Positions 11,503-22,505 of a DNA stretch of 64,000 nt are shown piece after piece. Under the pieces are notes generated by a model. It saw only the letters and a list, made by a program, of their open reading frames with translations, was not told the origin of the DNA and ran no database searches. How positions within the stretch are numbered: the stretch's first letter is position 1; each line of letters starts with the position of its first letter. Origin of the DNA: Botryosphaeria dothidea (lineage: Eukaryota; Ascomycota; Dothideomycetes; Botryosphaeriales; Botryosphaeriaceae); contig WWBZ02000040.1 in the NCBI GenBank assembly GCA_011503125.2, forward strand, positions 3,348,001-3,412,000, read 5' to 3'. The position numbers were made by a program, and so were the translations under genes.

Positions 11503-12052
11503 CTTGGTTTGCCGGAATGGCACGCAAGAGTGCTGGTGCAAGTTGCTTGCACGGCGGCGGGAATAATGAGCGCGGGCGCTGTTTGGCCGCTGGAGCTAAA
11601 CCGGATTTGGAAACACGTTCAACCATACTCCCAAACCGCTTTGCGGGAATATCACGAAGGTAGGTCCTAAAAGCGTGTCGGCGATCAAGCTCGTCTTCCT
11701 GGTCTGGAGGTGCAAAGACATGGCAACACATTCTACAGCGCGGCCGCCTCTGCTGCCCATGAGTGACGGTGGTTGCGCCGTTGCAGTAGTAGACGAATCA
11801 ACCATCACTCGCGTTTGCTGCCTTCTTCTTTTCCGCCTGCATCTGGTGGCCTCGAAAAGCAGCACCGCCACACGTGCACAATTTAGCCGGTGCCGAACGC
11901 GCACCGTCCATAACATCCTCCGCCAGCACCACAACCTCCCGCTTTCCCTACCACACCACACACCACAACTTCAGGTTAGTTTCCTTCCCTCCCTCGCTTC
12001 TTCGTGAGCCTCATTGAGTGCTACTGCTGTCAGACAAATCCTTCTAACTGCG
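11503..12052. promoter_or_regulatory. Shared divergent promoter, ARL2 / GNAT gene
   Basis: 550 bp separate the two divergent start codons, so both promoters must lie here. A likely 5' UTR intron of the plus-strand gene spans 11976-12033: GTTAGT donor after TTCAG, and TGCTGTCAG acceptor 19 nt before the ATG. No TATA box is evident. Confidence 0.5.
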
Positions 12053-14537
12053 ATGGACCAAAAAAAGGTCGAAAGTATCTGCGCTTGGATCGCCGGCACC
12101 GAGGAGGCTAAGAGGGCCCTCGAGTCCAACAACCTCATCCACGTGCGCAATCTGACTGCCCGCTTCAACACTGTCGGCTCGCCCTTCGCCAGCATAGGCG
12201 TACATCGCCAACCGGCCGCGGATTGTTCACCTTTACTCTCAGACCAAGCACCATCCGCACCCGCTAGACCTCACCTAACTCAAGCACCTACTGCCTCCAG
12301 AAGATTCAGACGCACATCAGCCTCAGAACGAATCCGTGAAGCTGCTCAAATCTTCGAGTCTGCTCCTCTCATCGATCCTCACGCTTTGCGCTCCGGTCTT
12401 TTGGTTGACGTCCGCACCCCAAGTGAGATCGACAGAGACGAAGCTGAAGCACGTGCTCTCGAAGCACACCACACTGCCAGCGGGCATCTTCTTTCTATTC
12501 CCTACGCTGCTCAAAATAACCACAGTGACATTCTCGCGCCCGACTACCAGCCTTTGAAACAAGAGATCAGGCTTAATCGCTATCGTGGTGCAAAAAGACA
12601 CCTTCGCACAACCATAATGGCTGGGACTGACGGTAAGCCGCAATACATCCCGCCGCATATGAGGCCCCGCCAGCCGCAGACCCCATACATTCCTCCTCAC
12701 TTGTGCAACTCCCCCAGGAACGGCGAGCTGCAGCCACTTCAGCAAATGTGAGTCTTTCACTTCTTTTCGATGGCAACACTAGACCTCACTGACAGATACA
12801 AGCCAATCGGAGCGCGAGGGTGGTGTAAGCCTCAATGGAGGTGTGGCAACCAGCGGTAATGTTACGGTCGACGAAGGCGTAGCTTCGAACGGTGGTGTCA
12901 CTCTCAACCAGTATGACCAAATCCCGAGGTGTGTACCTGTCCTACCCTGACCTAAAGCTTCTTGGCATACTAACGGTCACAGCACCACCCAAACCACCGC
13001 TGCCCCAACTAGCGCCACTGCAACAGTTGCTATCCTTACCCCTGCTTCAGCTACAGCCGTTGAGCAGGCCCAGCTGGCCGACTCGGAGAATAATGTCCAG
13101 GATCAGGTGCACACCGCCCCGCGCGCTATGGAGAATCAACGCGGCCCGCGCAAGCAGACCAACAACCACGATAAGCCCAAGCGCAAAGATAAGTGGGCCA
13201 CCAACAAGGAAATCAGGGAGAGGATCCAGAGGGATTCGGCTGAGCCGATCGGTGCTTGGGGCTCGAACGGCTCCGAAGCTGGCTTCAATTCAAACCCAGG
13301 CGGCGATCCCCAGCATGACATCAAGAAGCTCGTCGACTGGAACGGAAACTGGCTTCCAGGACCCACCGACTGGGAATCTCGCCGCAGCTATCACCATCGC
13401 AATTTCAACGAGGAAATGATGCGCTTCGTTTACGATTCCGTCGACCAGGAAGCTGCCGTTGACGTCTATAGCGAGCCGACTTTCTTGCAGAACCCGAGTG
13501 GTGAGGTTGCGCCTCGTGTCTGGGCATCATTACACGTTGAAGGCACTTCGCTTCAGGAATGGTGGAACAATCACGTTGGAAGCCCGCTGGCGGATCCCGA
13601 TAGCAAGGCATGGTGGAGGGCTTACACTACCCAGGATTCCAGTCTACTTGTTCCATATGATGTTCCGGAGCCCACTCTTGACCCGACCGACCATGAGGGT
13701 CAGATCCTTCATTTGCATGACCTTGGTTCTGGTACAGCTTGCGAGCAGCTGATGGAGAGGAAGAACAAGAGGAAGGCAGATAGAGAGAGGCGTCATGCAG
13801 TCGCACGCGAGTTCACCGCTGCAACAACTCCATCCGTCGAGATCGAAGTCCCTCCTCCGCCTCCCAAGATCAAGCCTGCTATTAGCTTGTACATCCGCCC
13901 TGCTCTTGCCGCCGATGTACACCAGATTGCTGGCATATACAACGAGTATGTCACTCACAGCATCCGCTCTCCGGAGGTTGAGCGCATGACCCCTGCAGCG
14001 CTTGCTCAACGAATTGCTACTGAAACATCGGATGGGATGCCCTGGCTAGTCGCGTGCCAGAAGGGCAAGAAGGGTGGTCGAGGCTTTACAAATGGCACCG
14101 ATGCCTCGATTCTCGGCTTTGCTTGTGCTTCCGATTACCACAGCCGTAACAGCATGTACGGCTTCACTGCCGAGGCTGAGATCTACGTGCATCCCAACTA
14201 CATGCGGCAGAAGGTTGGTAGCTGTCTCATGGACAGGTTGCTATACATTCTCGATCCCAGCCACTATCCCCAGGAGGGCTATCAGTTCATACGAACTGGT
14301 CCTTTGAGTGAGCATGGAGGTGTACGCGTCATTGGCTCCGCTATCATGAACGTTCCTTTCAACAAGAAGGACCCTGAGGACTTGAAGACTGTCACCAAGT
14401 TTCTCAGCAAGTTTGGCTTCAAGAAGGAGGCTGAGCTTCCTAACATGGGTGTGAAGCAGGAGAAGAACGTCAGCCTGGCCTTCTTCCGTTACTATACGGG
14501 CAACACGATTGACCCCAGATCTGTTGTCATGTCATAG
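12053..14537 (+). CDS. GNAT-domain protein with YIPPH motifs (putative N-acetyltransferase)
   Basis: Exons 12053-12747, 12803-12928 and 12983-14537 give 791 residues. I chose ATG 12053 (MDQKKVESICAWI) because no upstream in-frame ATG exists. The C-terminal 215 residues (from about 575, SLYIRPALAADVHQIAGIYNEY) form a GNAT acyltransferase fold. The acetyl-CoA loop is RQKVGS and a beta-strand EAEIYV precedes it, so transfer of an acetyl group from acetyl-CoA is inferred; the substrate is unknown. The middle has two YIPPH motifs (PQYIPPHMRP, PYIPPHLCN) resembling the YVPPHLR of Ded1/DDX3 helicases. Exon 2 encodes a Gly/Val/Asn-rich strip. Intron 2 has a consensus CTAAC branch point. Intron 1 needs an AAG acceptor to stay open, which is the weakest point of the model. 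Confidence 0.82.
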
Positions 14538-16056
14538 ACACAAGAGAAACAGGCTGATGGGTTGGATTGAACAGCCAGGATATCCGGCTTCGTCTGCATA
14601 AAATTCTTTCATCGGCTATGGATGCTCAGTGACGTACAGCCTGCGGTGCAGAAACTTTCGCGCTTGATCTTCTCGCGAATACGTGCCCCTTTTCTCAGCA
14701 AAGCGGGATGCGGTCTTACTACGGATTGTCTTTTCTTTTCTTTCCATTTCCTTGACTCACGGCGGATACCCGATGCATTAATCTCTGCGCAGCATCGACG
14801 GAGTTGCGAAGATCAAGTTGGGTGGCTCTACTACTGCACAAAATCTGACGGCGGGACTAGCTCCGAAGTTTACGATCCTCATCCACCATCTTCTTCCACG
14901 GACCTTGCTCTCGAAGCCTTCAAACATTATCTGATGGATGTTTGCTAGCTTGCAGAGGATTCTGCGACAACGGAGCGAGGAACATGTGAAGTTACTGGAT
15001 GGACGAGGAGAATTTTACTAGCGATTCCTTTCACTTTCCCTTCTCATTTGCGACACGGAGCTTTTTCTTCGAGTGTACAACAGTCTCTCTTCAGGTTCCA
15101 GGCAGAATTTGCTTTGCTTTGCCTTGCCTTAGCTTTACTTAGATTATGGCGATCCACGACCGAGAAACCAAAGAACTTTCCCTTGAAAGTGATGACATAT
15201 TGAAATGTGTGTGAGCGTGTGCCAAAATTATTTCACGGTGAACCCATGGCAGGTTGACCCTCTGGAAGGATTGGGCCGGGCTTTCTGCAGAGTTCTGAGC
15301 TGTCATTGGCCCCCACAGACTCTGACCGGTGGACCCTTAGACCCGTAGCCCTACAGGTTCTCCCGCATATTCTCCCACTGCGCCCTATTTTCTGGGTCTG
15401 CAAAAAGTTGAGACCAGCGCTCTAAGTTGCCGGCGATAAGAGCTTCTATCCCCGGCTCGGCAGGTGTTTAAGGATGACGGTCCTTGCTTTTGTGAGCTGT
15501 TGCGCCCTGTTCTGAGGTTTTGAGAAAAACGAAAGTGCTGAACGATCACATTTCTTCATGAGGCTCAACTAACTTCATCGGAGGCCGCACATTCAAGACC
15601 TGCGCCCTTTTTTTTGAAGTGCTCAAAGGTTTGAGGGTCTTTTAGGCGCTTGCTCAGATTTGAAGCGGTACTCATGCGGCTCAAATAACGCCACATGGCT
15701 TGTATATCACCATAATACTGTCACAAATTATCTCAAGGGCGCTGTGGCTGATTGGTCTTTTCTTCTCGCGAATTTTAACTTATACTACCTATCTGCCTGC
15801 TCCGCTTTCGAGGTAGCAAAGGAAGTCAAAATCAAATGGGCTGAGTACGGCACCACCTCAAAAGAACCACCACCAACAAAGCATCATCAACTCGGGCAAA
15901 GAGAAAAGTGAAAAGTAAATGGAAAAGCGCCGGCCAGCCAACGCCCGCCCTCATGCCAAAAAAAAGAGATGATTTTTTCCATTTCATACCGTTTCCCTCT
16001 CTCATATCATAACAAACGACACGGCAACGAAAGAAACCCAAGTTCCGACCCTTCAC
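14538..16056. other. 1.5 kb convergent intergenic interval
   Basis: Between the 3' ends of the GNAT gene and YSH1. The first 600 bp are pyrimidine-rich 3'-flank sequence, and 15379-15700 holds the degenerate TGCGCCCT repeat listed separately. No gene is supported. Confidence 0.6.
15379..15700 (+). repeat. Degenerate TGCGCCCT-headed repeat, left cluster (3 units)
   Basis: TGCGCCCT occurs at 15379, 15501 and 15601 (spacing 122 and 100 bp). Each copy is followed by a T-run and A-rich/GAG-containing sequence. Units two and three also share CATG-GGCTCAA-TAAC about 60-80 bp further on. The same head recurs near 50.2 kb. It matches no element class I can name. Confidence 0.5.
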
Positions 16057-19000
16057 TCACTCCCTCCAAATCGGCGCCACCGTCTCCACCGCTCTGTCCA
16101 CCACCGCCCTCACCCGATCCCTCAGCACGCCGTTTGGGCACTCCACGTCAAGCGTCTCCAGCCACACGCGCGCGACTAACTTGTCCACTTTGATCAACAC
16201 GCCCGGTACGGGTATGCCTAGACCGTGCAGGCGCTTCAGCTCGGCTTGCTCCTCGGGCGAGAACTCGTCGTCGCCGGCGTCGAGGAGCCCGCCGGCGATG
16301 GAGACGGCTTTATGGGTGGAGTCGGCGTTGTCGGTTGTGGTGGTGGCTGAGGCGGCGTCGGGGAGTTTGGGGTGCGCGATGGGGGTGATGTTGGTCGCGC
16401 CGAATTGGGCTTCGAGGAACATGCAGAGGCGGTCGAAGCGGGTGCGGGGGTCGGCGGCGGCGTGGGGGTTGTGGTCGTGGTGGTGGGCGTGGGAGTGTTT
16501 CGAGGTTGATTCTGTTATCTGGGTCAGTGAGGCGGAAGGTTAAGGAGGTTTGGTGGGACTTACGCTTCACGGCAGCTGGGCTGCTCTCGACTGTGAAGAG
16601 GACGGCAAGCACGGCATCGGCGATACCATCGTTGATCATGTTGCCCTCCCACTCGACCTCGACGCGGCCGTCATTGTGGCAATGGATGGTCACGCAGTCC
16701 ATGACGACGAAACTCGTGGTTGAGCGATCAATCTCCTCGTCGGCTTCGTCTTCGGCCTTGTGCTCACCGTTACCGTTGGTCTCGGCCTTGCCATTGAGGG
16801 CTTCGTCTTTTGTAGATATTTGTTTAAGAGCGCCGAATGTGCCTTCGAGTGCCCAGCGGATGAGGTCGATTCCTGCCGCGCTTAGTGTTAGGTGTTGGCG
16901 ACATGAGATAGTTGTAGTTGTCAATCCTGCGTATTCACGCAAGTCTTCAGGAGCCATAAGTGACATCTTGAAGTCGTTCTGCACAAGCACACCGCTGATC
17001 AGTTGCGCCTGCCTTTCCTCTTCTTCTCCTTCAGACTCGGGCACGCCATCTGTTCCATCTTCTTGTTTCAGACGATGCGGCATTGGGGGTGGTATTTGGG
17101 CAAGCTTGCCGACAACCTTGGCGATTTTGTCGGCCTTGAAGGGAATGCGGAGTTCTTCACAGTTGGCAGGACTAAAGACCTTGACGGGTTGCCTCTTGTC
17201 GGCGTTCAGGGAGAGCAACTTGGACTTCAGACGCATCATGTTGTGCTTCTCGCCGTGTACAAGAATCTGGGCGCCCGTGTTAGCTGATAACATGTGGCAT
17301 TTGCAAAGGACTCGGATCAAACTTACCACGACCGGTGCGCTGACTTCCTCAATGAATTCCCTGTTCTCCGTACCATCGACGTGAGCTGCAAAACTGAATT
17401 CCTGGACACTGCATCTTCTCGGGAGCATGACCTGCTCGCCTTCCCTGTTCGGCCCCCTTCTCGCAACATTGGCTCTTGTCATGACCGCTGGTATCTGTTC
17501 GGGTTCATGAAGGATCATTTTTCCCATTGTTCCCTCTACTGAATAACCAGTCATGATCACACCGTTGCGTTGATCGGGTGCCCATCTCTCTAGCAGTTCA
17601 CGACTGACACCGTTCTGCATCATACCGGGCGATGCCAGCATGACACAACTACCCACATCATCAAAGCGCTCAAGTGACTTCAAAGAACGTACGTACTTGA
17701 AGTCCCAGGGTCCAGCCTTTGATGCGTCGCCATTCCTCTCGGCCTCCTCCATTCGCTCACGGAACAGCCTTTTAATGTTGTCGTTCATAGCGTAGACGTA
17801 CGTTTGATATACAACCATACATTTGCGGGCAATGTTGGAGGCGTAGTAGATGGGTATCTTTTGGAACTCTGAGTGCTTGCTCCAGTACTCGTCCAGAATC
17901 AGCAACAGTTCCTGCGCACGGCCAAGAGCGAACACCGGAAGGAGTGCACGGCCACCGCGATTAATAATGCCAGTGATTGATTTCATCAGCGCAGCTTCAC
18001 GCTCCAGACGAGGAATATGTGATGCAATCCCAAAGGTACTCTCGGTGATGAGAACGTCAACCTTGACATTCTTTGGCACTTCTGCGGAAATCAAATGTCT
18101 GTCTTCCTCGCGGGAGTAGTCTCCAGTGAATAGGATTTTAAGGCCGGCAATCTCGATGAGAAACATTGCTGCTCCTAAGACGTGACCAGCGGGATAAGGG
18201 GTGATACGGATGGACGAGATGGTATGTGTTGTGTAATAGTCGATGGCCTCGATTTGAGGAAAAGTGGAGAGATGGTCGGCTTCGGTGTAGAGCTGAATGC
18301 GGGATTCCGAGGAGGACGAGATGTTCCCTACACGGACACTGTCCTGGATGAGCCACTTGTAGATGGCCTTGGTAGGATGCGTCATGAAGACACGGCCTTT
18401 GAAATTTGTCTTCGAAAGGACATAGGGTAGAGAAGCGGCATGGTCGATGTGAAAGCTATCAACAGCTGTTAGCAAATTGTTGTGGTATTGGGGAATGATG
18501 CGCAGCTTGAACGGAAAAGCTATGTACAGGCGGGGGATGAGTTCAGTGCGAGCGGGTTTTGTCACCACAGCATAGCGAGTCGGGAGGCGCAGAAGAATAG
18601 AGTTTCATTGATGCTCATATACAGTGGTGGTGATACAAGATATGCTGGCAAAGGACCACACATCGCAGAACTCATGCCCGTTGTAGGTCCCTTTCACGCT
18701 CTTCGGCAATATGCACTGCGGTCTTGTAGCAAGCAATGGAGCCTGCCGGAAAATGCGGCGCATAATTTGGGTATCCTTTGGGTCGGTCCAAGCGATGGAG
18801 GGCATCTAATCAAACGCTGAACAAAGGAGCTAGGATGCTTACTGGCTGATCAACAATACATCAACAGTGCTCAGATCGAACTCGTCATAGAAGGGCAATG
18901 CGGCAAGACCGTCATAAGCCGGGTGCATGCCAGCATCAAGCTGCGCCATTGTCAGCTCGCCGGCCAGGCAAGGAATGTTGGCAGCATACCATAACCGTCT

Positions 19001-19139
19001 TTCCCTTGTATTGTATGATGTGACTCGACCGGCCGACCTCATTGCCACCGCCCAGACAGTAGAAGAGAAGCTCATCGGATGGGTCGACGGGCTCGTCGCT
19101 GCCAGGCGACATGGCAGCGGCCTTACGTTTCGCGGCCAT
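16057..19139 (-). CDS. YSH1: mRNA 3'-end-processing endonuclease Ysh1 (CPSF-73)
   Basis: Five exons (19139-18990, 18940-18843, 18455-17327, 17266-16564, 16511-16057) give 844 residues, the usual size for filamentous fungi. Ysh1 is the zinc-dependent nuclease of the cleavage and polyadenylation factor; it cuts pre-mRNA before poly(A) addition in the nucleus. The metallo-beta-lactamase motifs are clear: [22 protein letters not shown] (residues 83-88), [22 protein letters not shown] and the beta-CASP pieces TESTFG, FAAHVDG and LVHGE. The C-terminal domain carries a His-rich strip (HSHAHHHDH). Intron 2 is unusually long (387 nt) and splits the codon of the first catalytic His. Intron 3 has no stop and so hides inside an apparently open frame. 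It is divergent from TAF4. Confidence 0.95.
18456..18842 (-). other. Long (387-nt) intron 2 of YSH1
   Basis: GTAAGC donor and TTGATAG acceptor, with a CTAAC branch motif about 15 nt upstream of the acceptor. It is five to seven times longer than most introns in this window. A 66-codon frame (18805-18605, minus) lies inside it but shows no recognisable domain. I found no convincing box C/D or H/ACA snoRNA. Confidence 0.8.
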
Positions 19140-19702
19140 GATGGAGCGGGGATGGAGCGGCGGGCGTGCGGTCGATAGGCAGGCTGATTGCTGTGCGCGA
19201 TGGAGGCGCTGTAGCGGGTAGGTCAGTGTGAAGCTGTTGCGTGCAGACAGCAGCAGCAGCCGTGGGATGCGCGCGGAACCATAAAGCGCGCGAATATGGA
19301 GCGGGCAATAGTTCAGCAGGCGAGGGTGATGCTGGCGCGGCGGTTCGCACTTGCATGCTGGAGCTCGACGCGCGCGTCGGATCAACCGTCGGGCCGCAGC
19401 TCTTTCCTGCAGACGCGCCGCCCGCCAACCTTCCCAAGGCCGCTCCACCATTGCCGCGACCCATCATCGCATCCTCGAACCGTCCACACCACCACACCCG
19501 CTCGCCCGCCGTGTTTTCTCTTGCTCTGCCGCGACCTGCGCCATCTCCCGGAGATTATCTCATCCATCCGCAAACGACGCCCCGCGAATGAGCGACATCG
19601 CGCGATCGGGCTAGGTGACGGAGTAGTTCGCCCGGCAGCCCAGGCTGCAAGTAGCAGTTCCTCGTCCTCACCCCCAGCTCCAGCGTCGGCGCGCCCGTCA
19701 CC
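19140..19702. promoter_or_regulatory. Shared divergent promoter, YSH1 / TAF4
   Basis: 563 bp lie between the start codons of two divergent genes that both serve RNA polymerase II transcription. The region is GC-rich with no obvious TATA box. The TAF4 start has a strong context (GTCACCATGGCC). Confidence 0.5.
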
Positions 19703-21561
19703 ATGGCCCAGCAGTACCCGCCCATGCATCCGCCGCACCAGCCGCCACACCAGCCGCCGCAGCGGTCTTACTCGCCCTACCCGCCGACAGCGAGCTCGCC
19801 CGTTCAGATGTCTCCAGGCGGCATGGGTGTGCCGCCCGCGAACAAACGCCAAAGAATGTCGCCAAACCCTAGTTCTCCATACACGCCCTATCACAACTCG
19901 CCCTACTCTTCCGTGCCCAATACTCCTGCTCAGTCGCACACGCCGCTTCCCTTCAATCAGCCACAGCCGCCGGAGCAGAGCTTTGATGCATCGCGTGGAG
20001 CACCGGGCTCTATGGGTCCGCCCCAGCGCCCGGCAGACAAGCAGGATAAGCCGGAAAAGGAGAAGGCAACTGACATCAACGACCTGAGTGATGTCATTGG
20101 CGCGTCGGGTATTGATTTGCGCGAGGAAGAGAATTACCTCGCGCAAACGTACCAGAATCAACACCAGAACAACTCGTTCAACACCTCATTCTCTCAGTCT
20201 CCGGCCACTCTTTCACCGAACAACAGCTTCAATGCTCTGTCATCGGGCAGTTTTGGCAGTTATCCCGCATTCCAGGGCGCTGGTCCAGTCAATCAGCCTC
20301 CCGTCTCCCAGAAGACCGTGGAGGAAGAGCTCTTTGAGAAGCACAAAGCGGCAGCACGCGCTCTTTCCGAGAAGGGTCAACAAGAGCTCAACGATCCTTT
20401 TTGTCGCGGAAACACCATTAGACACAAGATTGGACGCCACACATACGAGCAGGGCGTAAAGTTCAACGTGGATGGGTTGTACGACCGGATAAACAAGGAT
20501 CAACCGCAGAGTGTGAACGGGATACAAGCTGCAGGCCCGGATGGCACAGGAGTTGTGAAGGCGCAGGCAGCTGCGCTTCTGGATTCAAACGCGCCCCTGA
20601 CGGAGATCCTCACGTTGTTGTCACTAGCAACGAAGGAAAGATTACGCGGAATTTTGGAAGACGCACACGCGCTTTCTCGCGCCCGTCAGCTTAGCTCTCA
20701 TGGAGTCGTTCCTCCAGACTTTGCGGATATCGCAACAGGGAATGGAGCGCCCAAGTCTGTAACAGCAGTGCCAACTTCCGTTACAAAGACAGCGTGGGAT
20801 CAACCGGAGAGCGCGGTTAGTCCCACGAGCGTACCGGCAAAACGTATGATCATCCTTGCGTCCTTTTTCTTCTTATTTTTTTACATTGATTATACTGACG
20901 AGATTTAGGCCCTCTTGATTCCGACACGCCAAAGAACGACCCCTCACGACTTCCTACCCCACCTACAGACACTCCTCCGACCCCGCAGCCCACCGTATCC
21001 TTTTCTTCCGATCTCGCCACTACCCTACGCAAGCTCCAATCTGAAGAGCGGAAATACGAGCAGGAACGTGTCAAGAAGAGGCAAAAGCGCGCGGCGGCGA
21101 AGAACTCCGAGAACGGCAGCGTACCCGGCACGCCTTCCCCGGCGGAACTAGCGTCTGTGGCAAAACCCTTGACGAAGAAGGAGCGCGAACGGCAAGCGAA
21201 GGCCGGTCAGACCGACGAAGTCCTGCATAAGGCAGCAAACACGACGGCGAACATGGCCATAGGAAATTTGGGCAAGAAGTACAGCTGGTTAAGCGGCGGT
21301 TCCGGCTCGGGCGCGAGCACACCGAGCAGGTTAAATACGAGCGTGGGAGGCGCAAGCGGCGGCGGCGGCGGTGGCACCGGCGGAGGAGGCACTCAAGACC
21401 GCAGCTTGACCGCTAGGGACCGCAAGTGGGGTGATTGGCGCGAGGATGGCGCGAAGGGCAAGGGCATACAGATGCGGGACTTGATTGCGGCGCTGGAACA
21501 GGACGGCAACGAGAAGAAGACGCTGGCGCGGGCGCTGGTGAGGCTGAAGTCGGACAATTGA
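19703..21561 (+). CDS. TAF4: TFIID subunit TAF4
   Basis: Exons 19703-20843 and 20909-21561 (65-nt intron) give 597 residues. TAF4 is a histone-fold subunit that pairs with TAF12 in the core of TFIID and supports promoter recognition by RNA polymerase II. The first 120 residues are Pro/Gln/Ser-rich and low in complexity. The family signature DVIGASGIDLREEENYL follows at about 130-147, then the TAF4 C-terminal domain (FCRGNTIRHKIGRHTYEQG, LLSLATKERLRGILEDAH). After the intron come a basic coiled region (KYEQERVKKRQKR), KPLTKKERERQAK, a Gly-rich linker and a closing helix (MRDLIAALEQDG) that is typical of the family end. Confidence 0.93.
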
Positions 21562-22505
21562 GGAGGGGATGGCCAGCGCGCGGTGATTCGCGGTTTGTCC
21601 GCGGGTGCACGGATATCATTGTAAGAAACATCATGGCTAGGAAGAAACGCCCGGCTGGATGAGAGATCGCAAAGCCCGAACGTACCCGGGGTGGGCGAAT
21701 TAATAGGGGTCGAAGAAAAGGATGGAGAGGCGCCGAACCTATACGGTCTTTCTTCGTCCAACTTCTTTGCCCTTTTTCACCATTTTCATTTCACTTCCTT
21801 TTTTTCTTCACGAGCCGGAGGGTACATGAGACATCTATCAAAAAAAAGAGAGCTTGCAACACACGAGGCCGCGGTGGGAACAACGGGAGGTGTTCGCGGC
21901 AATTAGTCGACCGACAGAAGCGAGCTACACGAGGGGGGCTGAAGGCCGGTATATTACTATTATCATCATCGAGGGAGGGAGAGTGTGGGTCTTAATCTTC
22001 AAGTCTCTGAAGCAGGAGGGAAGGTCTGGGAGGGGGAGACTGCTGGTTTTTGGCAACGGTTCCAAGGGGCTTGAACTGGCGGGGCTTTTGGGACAATTGC
22101 CGGAGGAGTAAAGCGAGCATCAATGTATTATCTTGAAAACTGTTCCAAAGTTCGCCCTTTCGAGCATCGAGGCCGAGTTCGTTTCCAATTCCCGGAGATG
22201 TCGATGGCGAATTTCGTCAGTGACTCTTTATCACTTTCCAAACCATTATAGCAAATGACGTCACGAACCGGGCGATTTCAGTATTCTGATTTCTTTCTGT
22301 CATAAACAAGAGCCCACAATACTATGAACTTAACTTTGGCCAGCCAGATCTCCGCATGGGAGAGATGAAAGTAAATGCCCAGCCATTTCAGCGGTCTCGC
22401 CACAGCAACCCGTCAAACCGACAAATCAACAACACCCGTGTGCAAGACGCTTTTCTGCGAAAATTGCTTTCTCTCCCATGCCACCTCTAACATCTCGCGT
22501 GAAGG
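21562..22505. other. 944-bp convergent intergenic interval
   Basis: Lies between the 3' ends of TAF4 and the aminopeptidase gene. A pyrimidine-rich stretch (21745-21810) probably belongs to the TAF4 3' UTR. No gene or repeat was recognised. Confidence 0.5.

Noticed and set aside
18456..18842. snoRNA hosted in the long YSH1 intron
   Set aside because: No proper C/D box pair or H/ACA fold could be found by eye.
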